Of a stretch of 64,000 nucleotides of DNA, positions 23,751-36,007 are shown piece by piece. The translations under genes were made by a program, and so were the position numbers. Numbering within the stretch: the first letter of the stretch is position 1; every line of letters begins with the position of its first letter. Origin of the DNA: Pseudoneurospora amorphoporcata (taxonomy: Eukaryota > Ascomycota > Sordariomycetes > Sordariales > Sordariaceae); contig MU859250.1 of assembly GCA_033297205.1 (NCBI GenBank), forward strand, positions 1 to 64,000. The letters are read 5' to 3'. Below the pieces are notes generated by a model. That model saw only the letters and a program-made list of their open reading frames with translations, did no database searches and was not told where the DNA came from.

Positions 23751-26100
23751 GGTGGAGATGTCGTTTGGCGATGGTTGATTCTGAGGTAGTTGAAAGATGG
23801 CGTAAGTGCGGGGCGCACTCTGGCAAACCTCGATGCTGTCGTATCTCGATAGAGGCGCCTGGCGTCTAACAGGTGACCGTTTGTGTGAGACGTTGTCGTA
23901 CAAGACGAATAACCAAGTGAGGAGAAAAGACCGAAGAGGGTCCGTCACAATCACGGGCAAAAGAGCGGAATCAGTGCCAGAGCTGCAGAGTGGACAGTGA
24001 TCAGTGTGCTCAGTCAGCTAGCTGCGTGTGTCAGGGAGCTGAAGATGAAACGGAGACCGAAGAGATGATCCCGGGCGCGATGTGGTATGTATGTACGATA
24101 GGATTTAAATGTTTGTTAATGGCCAGCCACCCAACAAGCGTCCCGGACCCAGTCCCCGCTCGTTGGTGGGCACGCTGGCAGTTGCTCTAGGAGACCAATT
24201 AGAAGCTGAAGCGAAGCAGTGTTTACGACGACAGGCTTCGAACCGAGGGATCCCATGAGGCCAACCAATTCGGGGTCGTCAAGCTGCTGAGTTCAGCTGC
24301 CCTGTGTCAGAGTGGACCACAGGCATTGGTAGGGCTGATGGGATGGTGTTTAGGCCCATCATCCCATCTCTCCGAAAGGGGAAGACTGCATCGCGATCGC
24401 TGTCCTCGTCTCCCCATTGGTTGTTTTGATGTCGGCACGATGTCACCGAACAAAGTCCCTGACGGCCTGCCCGTGGTGATGACGACGAGGTGCCTTGCGG
24501 TGTAATTCTTTTTCATATCCGTTGTTGTAGAAGAGGCATTCGGAGATTCGTTTCTAGGGCATCAGGGTATTCGTTGCTCAAGGTGGAGGGCTTTTTCACC
24601 CCGCCTTTGGTAAAAGAAGCTCTGCCATCTGCCGAGGTCGACGCACTGTCCCGGGGCCAGAAACGTGGCTACCCCTGGAGCTTCCCGGATGAGGAGACAT
24701 AATGGACAAATTTGGCATTATCATGCTTTACGTAAAGCCAAAGTATATGGCTACATGGAAGCGCAGAAGACGGAGGGGTCATGAGAACAAAGCAAAGGAA
24801 CAACACAGTCCGGGCCAAGGTGGGCTCATGAGTTAAACCATGCAAGGTAAAAGTTTTGTTAAGGCTTCAAAATCCTTTCTGCCGACTGCTTGGAGTTTAC
24901 CCAACACCGAGTGGAAGCCCGTGCCGTTGGTGACGAGGTGGGATATTTGCCCCTGGAATTTTACAGGAAGGAAAGAACGCACCCCCCCTCACTAACAAAA
25001 CGTGCTGTGGCGTAGGTGACTGCCCCTTGAAGCTCATGGGGAAGCCCCGCCGTTTGTTCTTTCCATTCCCGTCCCGTTCATAACGTGACCTTTAGAATTT
25101 CAAACGTACCTACAATTCAACCTTCAAACGCGCGAAGAAAGTGTAACGTAACGTAAGCGAACCCCCCTCTCCACTGCCCTGCTGCAATGATCAGTCCTTT
25201 GCAGCTGGTTATAGGCGCAGGTACAGGGCATTTGGTTTCACTTTCATCACTTTCGAGATTTGTCCCGTTCTTGACTGAGATCGTGACAGAAAACATTGGT
25301 CAACGGTGCGCAAACCAAGACCTTGGACCCTCAAGGTTTCTAAAGCCCGAAGCTCTGTTATTCACGCCGCGTCTCGGAAAGCTAAGGCAGTTACTGTTCT
25401 TGGCACTTTTTCTTCTTCGTGTGTGATTACTGTTCCTGAATCTTCCTCAAACAACCATCATCACTCGGTCACTCGTCTACTGCACCTCCATCACTCTTCC
25501 ACCCACCCACACCACTGCTTCACCTCTGGAGAATTCGGAACGGGGAAGCCTGACTTTTTCTTGCTTCCTCCCGTCTGTCCGGTCAAGTCCCCCAGCTGGC
25601 TACAACGGCCGTCACCGTCTGCGCACACCGGCTATATTCCTTCCAGATCCGAGGTAAGAGCGATAGGAGGATGAAAGGGCGCACACCTTCAGGCAGGGAA
25701 ACCTTGAGGTCGGCGTACAATATTTCCTGTTTCAGGGCAAGGTTAGCAATTCATCTCATGAATTCCACATTGCCCCCTTTTAACCCCCATCTTTCACCCA
25801 CACTTTTCACACCAGCTTGACCACCTCACCCCCTCCCACATTTTCCCGTTGCGACATTTTTCTTCCTCCTTCCCAGTTCGGCCGTCGCACCTTTTACACC
25901 TACAAATCCTCACTATACTGGGCTGAGACTGATCGGCTCAAGTACTTCTAGCTCGTGACTGCCGCCCCCCTCTTAGGTCAGAAAAACAGACGGACGACCA
26001 AACCCTTCTGAAATGTCCTTGACTAAAGGACATGATATCGACATAGCAGTTTGAAGTACCACTATTGCCATCTCACGCCGCCCATTTACCACCATTCACC
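23751..26100. other. Divergent intergenic region, phospholipase D / GNAT gene
   Basis: No recognisable gene in 2.35 kb. The sequence near 25145-25160 has short repeated GTAACGTAAC units. Pyrimidine-rich stretches around 25440-25520 and 25790-25920 are typical of a fungal promoter and leader for the gene at 26101. Confidence 0.45.
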
Positions 26101-26807
26101 ATGGACCTCTCAACGCTCCCCGCCTCCCCTTCAATGACCTACGTCTTCTCCCCTGAACAACACGGCCACCTCGTCCCGTGGATCGCCGCCCTGCACGCCT
26201 CATGCATGACCATGGACCGGATGATCGGGCCCTTTCTCCCGCCGCTCGAAAACGGAAAACTGTTGGGGTGGTGGAGGGAAAGGATCGCCGAGTCCAACCG
26301 GGGCACCCGCGTCATCGTCTTGCTTTTGCCCGAGACTCCTCCCGGCAGTAAACCAGTGGGTAACGACCTGAGGGGCTTAGCCATGTTGAAGTTGTCCGAC
26401 ACGGAGACGGGTTCGTTTAGGGGCAAGATCGATACCCTGCTCGTAAATCAAAGGTTTCGACGTCAGGGGGGCGCCAAGGCGTTGGTGGATGCGTTGGAGT
26501 ATGAGGCTGCTAGGAGAGGGAGGACTCTATTAGTAAGTTGCTGTCTGCACTTTCTTCCTCCATCAGCTGCATACTTGGACAAGGAAAACTGACACAGATC
26601 CGAAAACAGCGCGTAAACACCGAGACAAACTCCGCCGCCGAGGCCGCCTTCAAGAAATTCGGCTACATCGAGTTCGGCCAAGTGCCTCAGTTCAGCAAAG
26701 CTGCCGTTCCTCAAGGCAGCCTCAAGAAGAGCGAAACGTTTTTCTACAAAGATTTGCTGTCAATCTCTCAACCGTCGCCTGACTCCAACTCCTCTTCCTC
26801 CTCTTAG
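26101..26807 (+). CDS. GNAT-family N-acetyltransferase
   Basis: Proposed CDS is join(26101-26532, 26610-26807), 209 aa. The intron starts GTAAGT, has CTGAC about 20 nt before its end, and finishes ACAG. The join gives GRTLLRVNTETNSAAEAAFKK, which is the usual order in GNATs: strand 5, then an NTET loop and the alpha-4 helix. The acetyl-CoA pyrophosphate-binding motif is RFRRQGGAKALVDALE from residue 118, with the RRQGGA turn in place of the textbook Q/RxxGxG/A. The C-terminus ends in a Ser-rich tail. The family transfers acetyl groups from acetyl-CoA to amines, and the substrate here is unknown. An alternative acceptor at 26597 would add four residues. It is the last gene before the homopolymer-rich assembly gap. 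Confidence 0.85.
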
Positions 26808-26904
26808 CCTGCGGAGGAGAAACACCGACCGAGGTCACTGCCACTGCCACTGCTGAAAATACTTTGGTTCGCCCTTGCCGTTCTTCTCTCACTCGGTACT
26901 TGTC

Positions 26905-26956
<52 letters not shown>

Positions 26957-27111
26957 GTTTAGTGGGGGGTAAATTTTATGTTGGGGACCTGTTTTTTATT
27001 GTTTTTTATNNNNNNNNNNTTATGCCTCCCAAACCCAAATTTTGTGCCCCCCCACAACAAAAATTTTATTTAAATTTTTTTTTTTTTTTGTTTTGTGTTT
27101 TTTTTTGGGGG

Positions 27112-27155
<44 letters not shown>

Positions 27156-28264
27156 CCCGTTTCTCGAGGGGCTAAATTATACTTTGGCGACTCTTGTGAT
27201 CTTCTTCTTTCCTGAGTATGTATGGTTCTGTTTACTGGTTCGGGTTTTGGTACGGTTTTCGGTTTGGCTTTGGTAATGGGTAGGTGTTCTAGATAAAGAG
27301 AAAAGATGAAGCACGCGCTTTTTATTTTTGTTTTTACACGAACCATCGGAGGGCTACCTCCTTTTCATATTTCCATTGTTTCTCGTCGTTTGTGACCAGC
27401 TTGGTCATTCCTCTTTTCAACTGTACGTTTATAGGGAAGGATCTGATTTTGTTAAAGCGGCTGTATGTTTGGTGCCTTTACTTTTTCTGTTTTGCTCGTC
27501 AACTTATGCGTGGTTGAGGTTGGGAAGAGACACATCACTGTATTGTTTGGGTTTTTGAGAAAAGCAAGATTATCCATGTTCTTTCACGATTGAGACACCT
27601 AAAAACCGAGGACTGCAGTTGTCTACCTCTACTATACAGCGCTACACGCGTCGTCGTCAGGGTAACAGCCGTAACGAAGAAGCCTCAACGGGATACATAT
27701 GCGGCCACTTATCGAGGCCAGCTCTACCAGCCAACGAACGGTCAACCTCCCGAAACGACGGGCCCGAAACATATCGTCACTTGTCATCATTTCTCATATT
27801 GTGAGCAATTCAGCAAATATCCTACACGCCAACTCTATTCTACACCAAGTGTGGTTCAAAGTACCAGGATGAGGAAAACCCCCACAAGTAGCTTGGTGTA
27901 ATGGGATATATAAAAAGGCATGGCAAAGGAAAAAAAACAAGAAGTGTAACAATATCAATACCAATGCCCAGTCAAGGAGGCTTTCAGTTCGGGTTTCCTT
28001 TTAATAAGCCAAAAGCCCCCGGTCACACCCACTGATGCTCTGTCCGCCAGATACATCTCCCTTCTATCCATCCATTCCTCCCATCCCAATTATGCACAAA
28101 TTTCCTTCGCTGCCTCTCCTCATTTGTCGCTCTCCACACTCAACCATCAGTCATTAACTACAGTTTGCACCTCCACCGCGTGCACATATGTAAAATCCAG
28201 ATCATTTTAATCCTGATGAAGTTATAAACCAACACACAACAGCCATTAGACGCAAAACCGCATT
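26808..28264. other. Intergenic region containing an assembly gap and long T runs
   Basis: Holds two T homopolymers (26910-26953 and 27113-27155) around ten N bases (27010-27019). Between them the sequence is T-rich with repeated GGGG and CCCC slips and looks like low-quality consensus. No gene is supported. The short open frame across the gap (about 26962-27276) translates homopolymer and N, and should be ignored. The rest, to 28264, is probably the 3' flanks of the convergent neighbours. Confidence 0.7.
26910..27155. repeat. Poly-T tracts flanking a 10-N gap
   Basis: A run of 44 T (26910-26953), ten N (27010-27019) and a run of 43 T (27113-27155), with further 6-17-base T runs between. The gap joins two ends that could not be read through homopolymer, so local length and sequence are unreliable. 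Confidence 0.95.
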
Positions 28265-30820
28265 TTAATCGGCCTTGGGTCCATTGCTGTTGCCACCGTT
28301 ACCGCCAAACACGCTCTGAATGAAGCCGCCGGTGCTTCCCTTCTCGGCGGGAGCGCTAACGCCGCCCTCCTCCAGCTTGAAGTGTGTGCCCCTCCTCTGG
28401 GCGCGAGCGCTGTTGCGGAACCACGAGAGGCAGCCGAAGGCAATGCCGAGGATGCAGCCCATGGTAAGGTAGGGGTGCTCCGAGAAGGTCATGCGCATGT
28501 CGAAGAACATCTTCTCAAAGGCGGAGATGGTGAGCTTGGGCTTGATGTTGAGCGGGTTCTGGGAGATCTTGGTGATGGTCTCGAGAATGGAGGTGCGGCT
28601 GGGGACGATGGGGTTGCCGGTGGTGGTCTGGTCCCAGTAGCGGCGGCTCTGCATTGGGGGAAAGTAGTATGTTAGCAAGCGTTCAACTAGTTTGCATAAA
28701 AGCTGCGAAGTGGGGTGTGGGGTTTGAACAACTTACATCCTCATCGTTGATGATGATCCGGTCACCAGTGTCCTTGACATCAATACCGTAGGTGGTCCTG
28801 ATCCACCTCTGCCAGAAAGTGCCGTCAACCCAAGCAAAGGTGATCTCCTTCCTGTCCGCCCTGTCCATGTTGATGCGGATGTTCTTGGCGTTGCGCAAAG
28901 CACGCTGGTCATTGCGGTCCTCGGCCTCCTCGATGCGCAGCTGCTTGGCGTTACGGAGCTCCTGTCTTTCCAGCTGGAAGAGCTGGATCTGCTTGTCCAT
29001 CCACTCGTTGGCGGCAGACTTCATCTCGCGGATAGCGCCGGTGAACGACTCCTCGTCGTCTCTGTTAAGGAGTCCGAGGACAACGATCTTGCCATCCATA
29101 ATCTCGCGGGCGTTGGAGGCGGTCATCTCGGGAACAATGGGCAGCCAAACCGACTTCATCCAGTTAAGAACCTGGCGAGTGCCGCGCATCTCGTTGGGTG
29201 TGAGGGGCTGGTAGTAGGTGGGACGTCCCTCGCGAGAGACGAGCAGGCGGGGCCAGGTGGTGATCTTGAAGCGATCGTACATTTCGGGGTCACGGGTCTT
29301 GACGAGCTTGGCACGGCCGATAAGGCTGAGAGGAAGACGCTCAAGGGCGAGGAAATCCTCAGTGGTGGTGGCATGATCGTAGAAGTAAACAAAGATGACC
29401 TCCTCCTTCTCCTCAAGAGCCTTGAAAGAAGCAGCATCCACGTCCTGTACGCCGTTAGAGATATCAATTGCCTTCTCGGCATACGCGAGGAAATCGCCGA
29501 GACCACGGAGGCCAGTGTACTCGGCGCGCTCGCCTCCGCGGAAGAACTGAATAGTGGGGTAACCGGTGACGCGGACGTCCTTGCAGAGGCGCTGCTCCTG
29601 CTCGCAGTTAACCTCGCCAATGTTGAGGCGGCCCTTCATCTCGCGAGCGACCTGAGCCCAGTTGGCGGCCATGGCCTGGCAGTGATGGCACCAAGGAGCA
29701 TAGAACTTGATGAACCAAGGCTCCTGGGTCATGGTGACCTGGCTCTGGAAGCTCTCGGCAGTCAGGGGCTGAGAGATGCCATTGGGGTTAGGAGTAGACT
29801 TGGGCTTGTTGCCCTTGATGGACGCAGCGGCAGCGGCAGCGGCAGCAGGGGCTTCATAGTAAGCAGCAGGCGTAGACTTCTTCTCCTCCTCCTTGGCCTT
29901 CTCGACCTTGGCCTTGGCCTCAACAGAAGGGTCGGCCTCGGAGGCGGCCTTGGTTTCCGTGGCCTTCTCCGCCACCTTTTCCACAACCTTGTCCACGGGC
30001 TTCTCCTCGGTCTTGGGAGTAGGCATCAAGTACTCGTCGTTTCCGGTGATGAAAGTATCCTTCTCAGGTTGTTCGACCTTGGCGGCGTCCTTGACAAGAT
30101 CGGTCTTGGGCACATCCTGGACGGAATCAACCTTGGTATCCTCAGTGGTGGCTTCCTTGAGGGTGCCGACCTTGGAGACGAAGCCAGGAGCAGAGGTATC
30201 GCCGGGCTTAGGGAGCTCGAGCTTCGCGGGCCTCGTTCCGGGCTTGGTCTCTTCCAGAGCCTTCTCCACCACCTCGCTCAGAACAACCAGGGACTTGACG
30301 CCCTTAAGAGCCTCGACCTGTTCGCCATTCTTGAAAAGACTAGTTGTCGGGTAGGAAGACGCCTTGTGTGCGCTGCACAGATCGTAATACGCCACGCAGT
30401 TGATGGTGCCGAAGCGGAAGTCGTAGAAGTTGGTGAAGTTCGCGTTCTCGTCCCCGACGGGCTTCGATGTGTAGTAGAACTCGTATAATGTTTGATATGT
30501 AGGAGCAAAGTCAATGCAGTGGGGGCAGTAAGGGCTGCAGGCGCGAGGTGTCAGCTAACGCGGTCGCATGCTTACCAGACCTGAGTCTCGAAGACCAAGC
30601 GACGGGGGCGGCCCAAATACCTGTAGTGCTTAACCATCAGCCACTTGCTGGCTTTGGATTCCTTCTCCCAGTTGTCGGGCGTGAGCTCGAGAAGTGGTGG
30701 TATCGATACGTCGTTGAACTTGGTGTACGCTGCCACGTCGTCCTCTTCTTCTGTTGTTGTCGTGGTTGATGCGGCAAGGGCCAGATGGACCGCGCCCAAG
30801 AAAAGGGGAAGCCACCTCAT
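28265..30820 (-). CDS. Protein disulfide isomerase-like ER membrane protein (Eps1-type, two thioredoxin domains)
   Basis: Exons 30621-30820, 28737-30534 and 28265-28648 on the minus strand; 793 aa, phases consistent. Residues 1-17 (MRWLPLFLGAVHLALAA) are a signal peptide. A first thioredoxin domain has the active site YCPHC, created exactly at the first splice join. A long K/E/P-rich linker with a nine-Ala run follows. A second thioredoxin domain has APWCHHCQAMAANWAQVARE and GYPTIQFFRGG. A further region lacks CxxC, and a membrane segment near the C-terminus (YLTMGCILGIAFGCLSWF) is followed by a short cytosolic tail. Yeast Eps1 is a PDI-family ER membrane protein involved in membrane-protein quality control; the assignment here rests on architecture. 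The gene is divergent to tdp1, with 982 bp between their starts. Confidence 0.9.
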
Positions 30821-31802
30821 AGTCGTGGCCAGGTATGTGAAAGCGATAAGTTGTGATGTTTAACAATGTCGGGGCCTGATTGTCGCACACTGCATCGAAG
30901 AGTGAACCAGCACCGCCTGGGTGGAAAATACGCCGGGGGGAAACCTAATCGAACCCAATTCGTGATATCGGCTGGATCGCGACGGGATGGTCGTCGATGG
31001 TGGCGTGGGGAAATATGGTGCACTGAGTGGTGTTCACAGTCAACAACCAAAAGATCCGAGACGAAACCGCCTTTGAAAATAGTAGAAGCGTAGGTAGGTA
31101 GTTGGTGTTTGTCTGCTGGCGGCATGGGACAGGAATTCCACCTCACACCCGCTACTTGCTTCAGGCGACGGGGTGCCAGGGGGTCAAAGGGATTCAGGAG
31201 GCGATCGAGAGGCAATGGCGGCCGGCCGTGCTGGCCCCTGGACTCTCAGGGCCCGCCCAGGGGGGCTAGAACGATTTCAGCCAAGACTTATCAGTGGGGC
31301 ACCACGTCGCGAGAACCGAGCCAAGCCACAGGAGGCTGAGTTAAACACTTCCCCAAGCCATTCAACCACTCATGTTGTCGAGGGTAAACAACATTTGAAC
31401 CCATTGTTTCTTTTGGTAACAACTGAAATTTCAAGGTTTCTGTGAAAGTTAGCTCCATCGCTAACAACTGGTTGACAGTTTGACTGGTTGAAACGCCTGT
31501 TCACGACGGGATTTCTTGTTGGCTGTTAGTACGGTACTTCATCACCAGTTTGACTTACAAGAGTCTTTGCAGCACTTGATAATCATTGCGTAAAGAGGAC
31601 CTGCACTTATAAAAGGATTCAGAGGACTCATCTCCATTGCTCAATCCCTCAAAAGCCGATTTTGAGGGACTTGGAATTGGCCTATCCCGCATCGAGAAGG
31701 AGTCACCCTTAGCAGACAACACCAAGGGGAGGAACGGCAAACAGCGACACGTCAAAGACACAGTCTCGGAAAGATCAATGAAGATGGTTAAGACATGATC
31801 TC
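30821..31802. other. Shared promoter region of the PDI-like gene and tdp1
   Basis: A 982-bp divergent spacer. No gene is recognisable; open frames on the minus strand just upstream of 30820 look like leader sequence. A GC-rich patch lies at about 31195-31265. Confidence 0.5.
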
Positions 31803-33832
31803 ATGCTCAAAATTTACACAAGGCTGCCAAGATACACCCATACACCTCTCATCCGTCGACTTCCAAGTGTCCACCGTCGACGATTCAACCCGATTGTTCG
31901 TGGACTAGCGACGACTGTGTGGATCACAATGGAGAACAACCGTTCGGCAAAAAGGACAGTCAAAGATACTGACCTGGGTGAAGCTGATGAGGCCCAGAAA
32001 GGCGGAAGTAGCAGGGCAACACCGCGATCTCTCAGTCGTGCTGTCAGCCCTCCACTCAAGAAACGCCGGACAAGCCCGGAAAAGAGAGAATCGCTTCCGG
32101 CAGAACAGCAAGTAGAACAGCAGCCAGAACAGCAGCCAGAACAGCAGCCAGAACAGCAGCCAGAACAGCAGCCAGAACAGCAGCCAGAACAGCAGCCATG
32201 TCCATCTCAAAGGATCGTCAAGTCACCGTTTCACCTTACCACGATTCGCTCCTTGGGACATGCTTCCAACAAGGACACCATATCACTCAAGGACCTGCTC
32301 GGTGACCCCCTGATCAAAGAGTGTTGGGAGTTCAACTACCTTCACGACATTGACTTCCTCATGAATGCGTTTGACCAAGACGTACGCCATCTAGTCAAAG
32401 TTCATGTTGTCCACGGGTTTTGGAAGAAGGAGGACCCGAATAGGCTGCAAATACAGGTATGTCAAAGTCGAAATCTCACTTCATCATGTTTGTTTAGTGC
32501 TAACCCACCAACTAGTCTGACGCCGCTCGCTATCCCAACATCATCACCCATCATGCCTACCTTCCAGAACCTTTTGGCACCCATCACAGCAAAATGATGG
32601 TGCTCTTCCGAGCAGATGACACAGCGGAAATCATCATCCACACGGCGAATTTGATCCCGAAAGACTGGGGTAACATGACAAATGCCGCCTGGATATCTCC
32701 CCGACTGCCCCTTCTGAAGCCAGAAACCCAACATTCAACTTCCTCTACTCGGTCCTCGCGACCAGCTGGGTCTGGTGAGAAGTTCAAGATTGACTTGTTG
32801 AACTACCTACGCTCATATAGAGCTGCATGTAAACCTCTGGTCGACCAACTCTCCGAATATGACTTCTCATCAATACGCGGCTCCCTGATCGCTAGCGTCC
32901 CAGGGCGACACTCTCTCGTCGACGACTTCCCGACCCGCTGGGGCTGGGCAGCAGTGAAAGAAACTCTCAAATCTGTTCCCGTCCGTCAAACTACCGAACA
33001 GGGTGGTAATGATGGTGAAAAGCCCGAGGTCGTAATCCAAATATCCTCCATCGCCACCCTAGGTCCAACAGACAACTGGCTCAAAAACACTCTTTTCGAA
33101 GCGCTCAGTGGTTTCCAAGGTCCCAAGACCCTGTCATCAAGAAAGCCAGACTTCAAGGTCATCTTCCCCACGCCAGACGAGATCAGAAAGTCACTCGACG
33201 GATATTCGTCAGGCGGTTCCATCCACACCAAGATCCAGTCTGCCCAGCAGGCGAAGCAGCTCCAGTATTTGCGACCGATATTTTGTCACTGGGCGAACGA
33301 CTCTTCGGACGATGGAGTTGGTACGACTACTACCGTAATACCCGTCCGCGAAGCAGGCCGCCAACGCGCCGCTCCGCACATCAAAACTTTCATTCGCTAC
33401 GCCAACCAGAAGACCAAAGACGGGGTTGACTGGGCACTTCTCACATCAGCCAACCTTTCTAAACAAGCTTGGGGCGACGCCCAGAGCAAGAATAGTTCCG
33501 GCGAGCCGCAGGTGCGTATCTGTTCATATGAGATTGGCGTGCTGGTGTGGCCCGAGTTGTTTGTAGATGGTGGTAGTCAAAAGAGGAAAGCGGTTATGAT
33601 ACCTACTTTTCTTACGGACACTCCTTCGACCAGGAATAAAGAGGGAACTTCTTCAGAGGGGGAAACGGCGGCTACCAGCGGGAATGACGACGAGGAGTCA
33701 ACAGTGGTGGTGGGCTTGCGAATGCCATATAACCTCCCATTGCAGCGGTACGGGCAGCAAGAGGTACCCTGGGTTGCCACGGCGAACCACTTGGAGCCGG
33801 ACTGGATGGGGCAGGTTTGGCGACACGAGTAA
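31803..33832 (+). CDS. tdp1: Tyrosyl-DNA phosphodiesterase 1
   Basis: Proposed CDS is join(31803-32456, 32516-33832), 656 aa; the intron ends CTAAC...ACTAG. Two catalytic HKN motifs are visible: THHSKMMVLF (H242, K244) and PHIKTFIRYA (H506, K508) followed by LLTSANLSKQAWG. Other family landmarks are FNYLHDIDFLM, VHVVHGFWKKED and IIHTANLIPKDW. The enzyme removes topoisomerase I peptides and other adducts from DNA 3' ends. The N-terminal 150 residues are disordered and include seven perfect 12-bp units coding EQQP (32115-32198). Two in-frame starts exist: ATG 31803, giving an Arg-rich leader without acidic residues before the second Met, and ATG 31929 (MENNRSAKRT). The first resembles a mitochondrial presequence, and the second would give a nuclear form of 614 aa. 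I list the longer form. Confidence 0.94.
32115..32198 (+). repeat. 12-bp coding minisatellite, seven perfect units
   Basis: GAACAGCAGCCA repeated seven times inside tdp1 exon 1, preceded by a degenerate unit (GAACAGCAAGTA, 32103-32114). It encodes repeated EQQP. The perfect identity of the units suggests recent expansion and likely length variation between strains. Confidence 0.97.
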
Positions 33833-34353
33833 TGCGGAACGGTTCAAAGCCGAGAAGTTTCTGGATGCGGCTCTTTCGGTCTGATGTTGGATGATATGCT
33901 TTAAGACGCGGCTCAAAGTGCCATGTCATGCCATGTCATGTACACACGGGATACCACAGCCGTCTCAAATGTAGTGTAACTGAGCCCGCAGGAAACCGGA
34001 GAAATTGCTCTTTGCAGATCTCGACATGTAGACAAGAGGTGGGTAACTTGAATTACGTACCTCATCATACGTGATGTTTGCAGGTTTAGCAAGACCTCAT
34101 CCAGACGAAGCTTAACACGGCGTCCCTGGTAGAATCAAGCCACAAGCTTTCATCCTACCTACCACGAGCTCTCCCGTGCCTCTCCCCGTCACCGGTCTGT
34201 CTGGACCGGTCTCCGCAAACAAACCATGTGCACCGTCATACCGTTGCGTCGAACACTCATCGATCATGGACTCTTTGGACTCTTTGGGTGTGTTTTTGTT
34301 GTCATAAATGGCATAAAATTATATCATAAGCTCAACGGGTATATAAAGCTCGC
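33833..34353. other. Convergent intergenic region, tdp1 / acyl-CoA-binding protein
   Basis: About 520 bp of 3' flanks with no recognisable gene. CATGTCATGCCATGTCATG is repeated near 33923-33941. Confidence 0.5.
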
Positions 34354-34903
34354 TTAGTTGGATCCAACAGCCTCGGGGGCCTTGTTCTCGTCGTAGCCAT
34401 ACTGGGTCTTCATCTCCTCGACCTTGGCGACGTACTTGGTCTGGGCCTCCTCGGCGGAGATGCCCTCGTCGACGATCTTGGACCAGGCGTTGTACTTGGC
34501 CTTGCCCTGTTATTTTGTTAAAAGACGTCCTTTAGTTATTGTAGTTAGACAGAGACGAACCTTCAAGTCGAACATGCCAGGCTTGTCAGCCTTGGAGAAG
34601 TCGGCGCCGGTGGCGACCTTGTAGAGAGCTGTAGATGATAAGAGAAAGGATGTTAGCTAGCTGCCTCCCTGTCCATGATCATCAGGTCTTTTTGGGGGAG
34701 CTCCAGCTCTGTTCGATAGCGTGAGACTGGTAGGACCTCGGCTGCTTCGTGGTTCGTCGAGCGCAAGAGAATGTGGGAGTGAGTGGGTTGAGACGGGACG
34801 GGACATGACGCGACGCACCATAGATCTCGAGGAGATCCTCGTTGGAAGGCTTGGAAGTAAGCTTCTTGGAATCGGCAACGGCCTTCTCGAAAGCGGCAGA
34901 CAT
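34354..34903 (-). CDS. acb1: Acyl-CoA-binding protein
   Basis: Exons 34819-34903, 34561-34628 and 34354-34506 on the minus strand; 101 aa, phases consistent. The protein starts MSAAFEKAVADSKKLTSKPS and continues through LYKVATGADFSKADKPGMFD and GKAKYNAWSKI. These carry the conserved Tyr, Lys and Trp residues that bind acyl-CoA in the four-helix ACBP fold. The length fits single-domain ACBPs (86-104 aa), with a short Glu/Ala-rich tail. It binds medium and long-chain acyl-CoA esters in the cytosol. A further intron is likely in the 5' leader: on the minus strand, GTAAGT at 35054 down to a GCTAACAC branch and CAACAG ending at 34946. Confidence 0.97.
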
Positions 34904-36007
34904 TTTGATTGTTGTTGGGGGATTTGGGTGGGTTGGCTTGGTTTGCTGTTGGTAGAGGTAATAGCTTTGTGTTAGCTAAAGACTCGAACGCAGTTTGTAC
35001 TGTAGATAGTTGCGCGTCGCGATGGTCGGGTGTTTTGGGTAGCTGTGTACTTACGGTGTATGGAACTTGAAGAGAGAAAGGAGAGAGAAGAGTTCGGGAA
35101 ATTGAGGATCGTCTAAAGCAGGACAGTTCTTTAAGTACACCAGACAAGTACCTAGACCTTGTACTCTCACAGTACAGAACCCGACTTGTTGAGGATCCAA
35201 CAGAAGGATGGGATGAAATGCAACTGAACTCTCGAACCGGATTGGCGGGGTAGGTACCTTCCAGGCTCCAAAGTGCGGAGTTGATACTGCGCTGTGTGGA
35301 CTTTCCAGCAGTGAGTTGGTGGGGAGGGGTCTTTTCCCCTGGAAGCTCTCCATTCCATTCCATGTGACCATGAGCGTCATTGCCCCACTGGTTATCGATC
35401 CGATGATAACATCAACAATACCCTCTCCAACCCCCGTCTTTCTGAACCTGACAGCCTTACCTTACCTACTTTATGCATATAGAACTACATGATCCAAGTT
35501 GCCAATCAAATTTGATTGGTGCTTACACTTCTGGATGATCAAAGTCCAGGAACCCGAAGCGGCACGCTGTCTTGTGCTTTTATCCTCGTAGCGCATGTGT
35601 CTACGAGGCATTCGAGTATCAGGGGGATACTATAGGCCGAAATTGACATTCGAAGGAGCACAGGTTACGGCAGTTGGATCTCACCGAGGAACCTAATCCC
35701 GCCGGTACGGGCAGCTGTCAACCTGCGATATGAGCAGGCAATGGATAGCGCTGTACGTATATCACAGTACCTGAAAGAAGGATTGTGATCAAAATGTACC
35801 CCATCAAGCAGCGTAGTACTGTCAATCCACCGAATGCCATTAAGAGATTATGCTGTCTTGGAAAGATGAAACGCAACTGATAAACCCAATCATTCCTTAC
35901 AAGGCAAACTGCCCATGGTCCTCGCGCCGGAGGATCCTTTCAAAAGAGTTCCAATTCGCTCTCTGTCTGTCTCTTTTCACCCCATCTCTTGTACTAACCC
36001 TCACAGC
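34904..36007. other. Intergenic region upstream of the acyl-CoA-binding protein, downstream of End3
   Basis: The part nearest 34904 is the leader of the ACBP gene, including a probable 109-nt 5' UTR intron (34946-35054). The rest shows no recognisable gene. Confidence 0.5.

Noticed and set aside
26962..27276. Open frame with a Phe-rich product across the N gap
   Set aside because: Made of poly-T and undetermined bases; not evidence of a gene.
29373..30488. 371-codon open frame on the + strand
   Set aside because: Antisense to the large exon of the PDI-like gene; Leu/Gly/Val-rich shadow translation with no recognisable family.
31905..32210. Open frame on the minus strand coding repeated LLFW
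   Set aside because: Antisense reading of the tdp1 EQQP minisatellite; looks membrane-like only because of the repeat.
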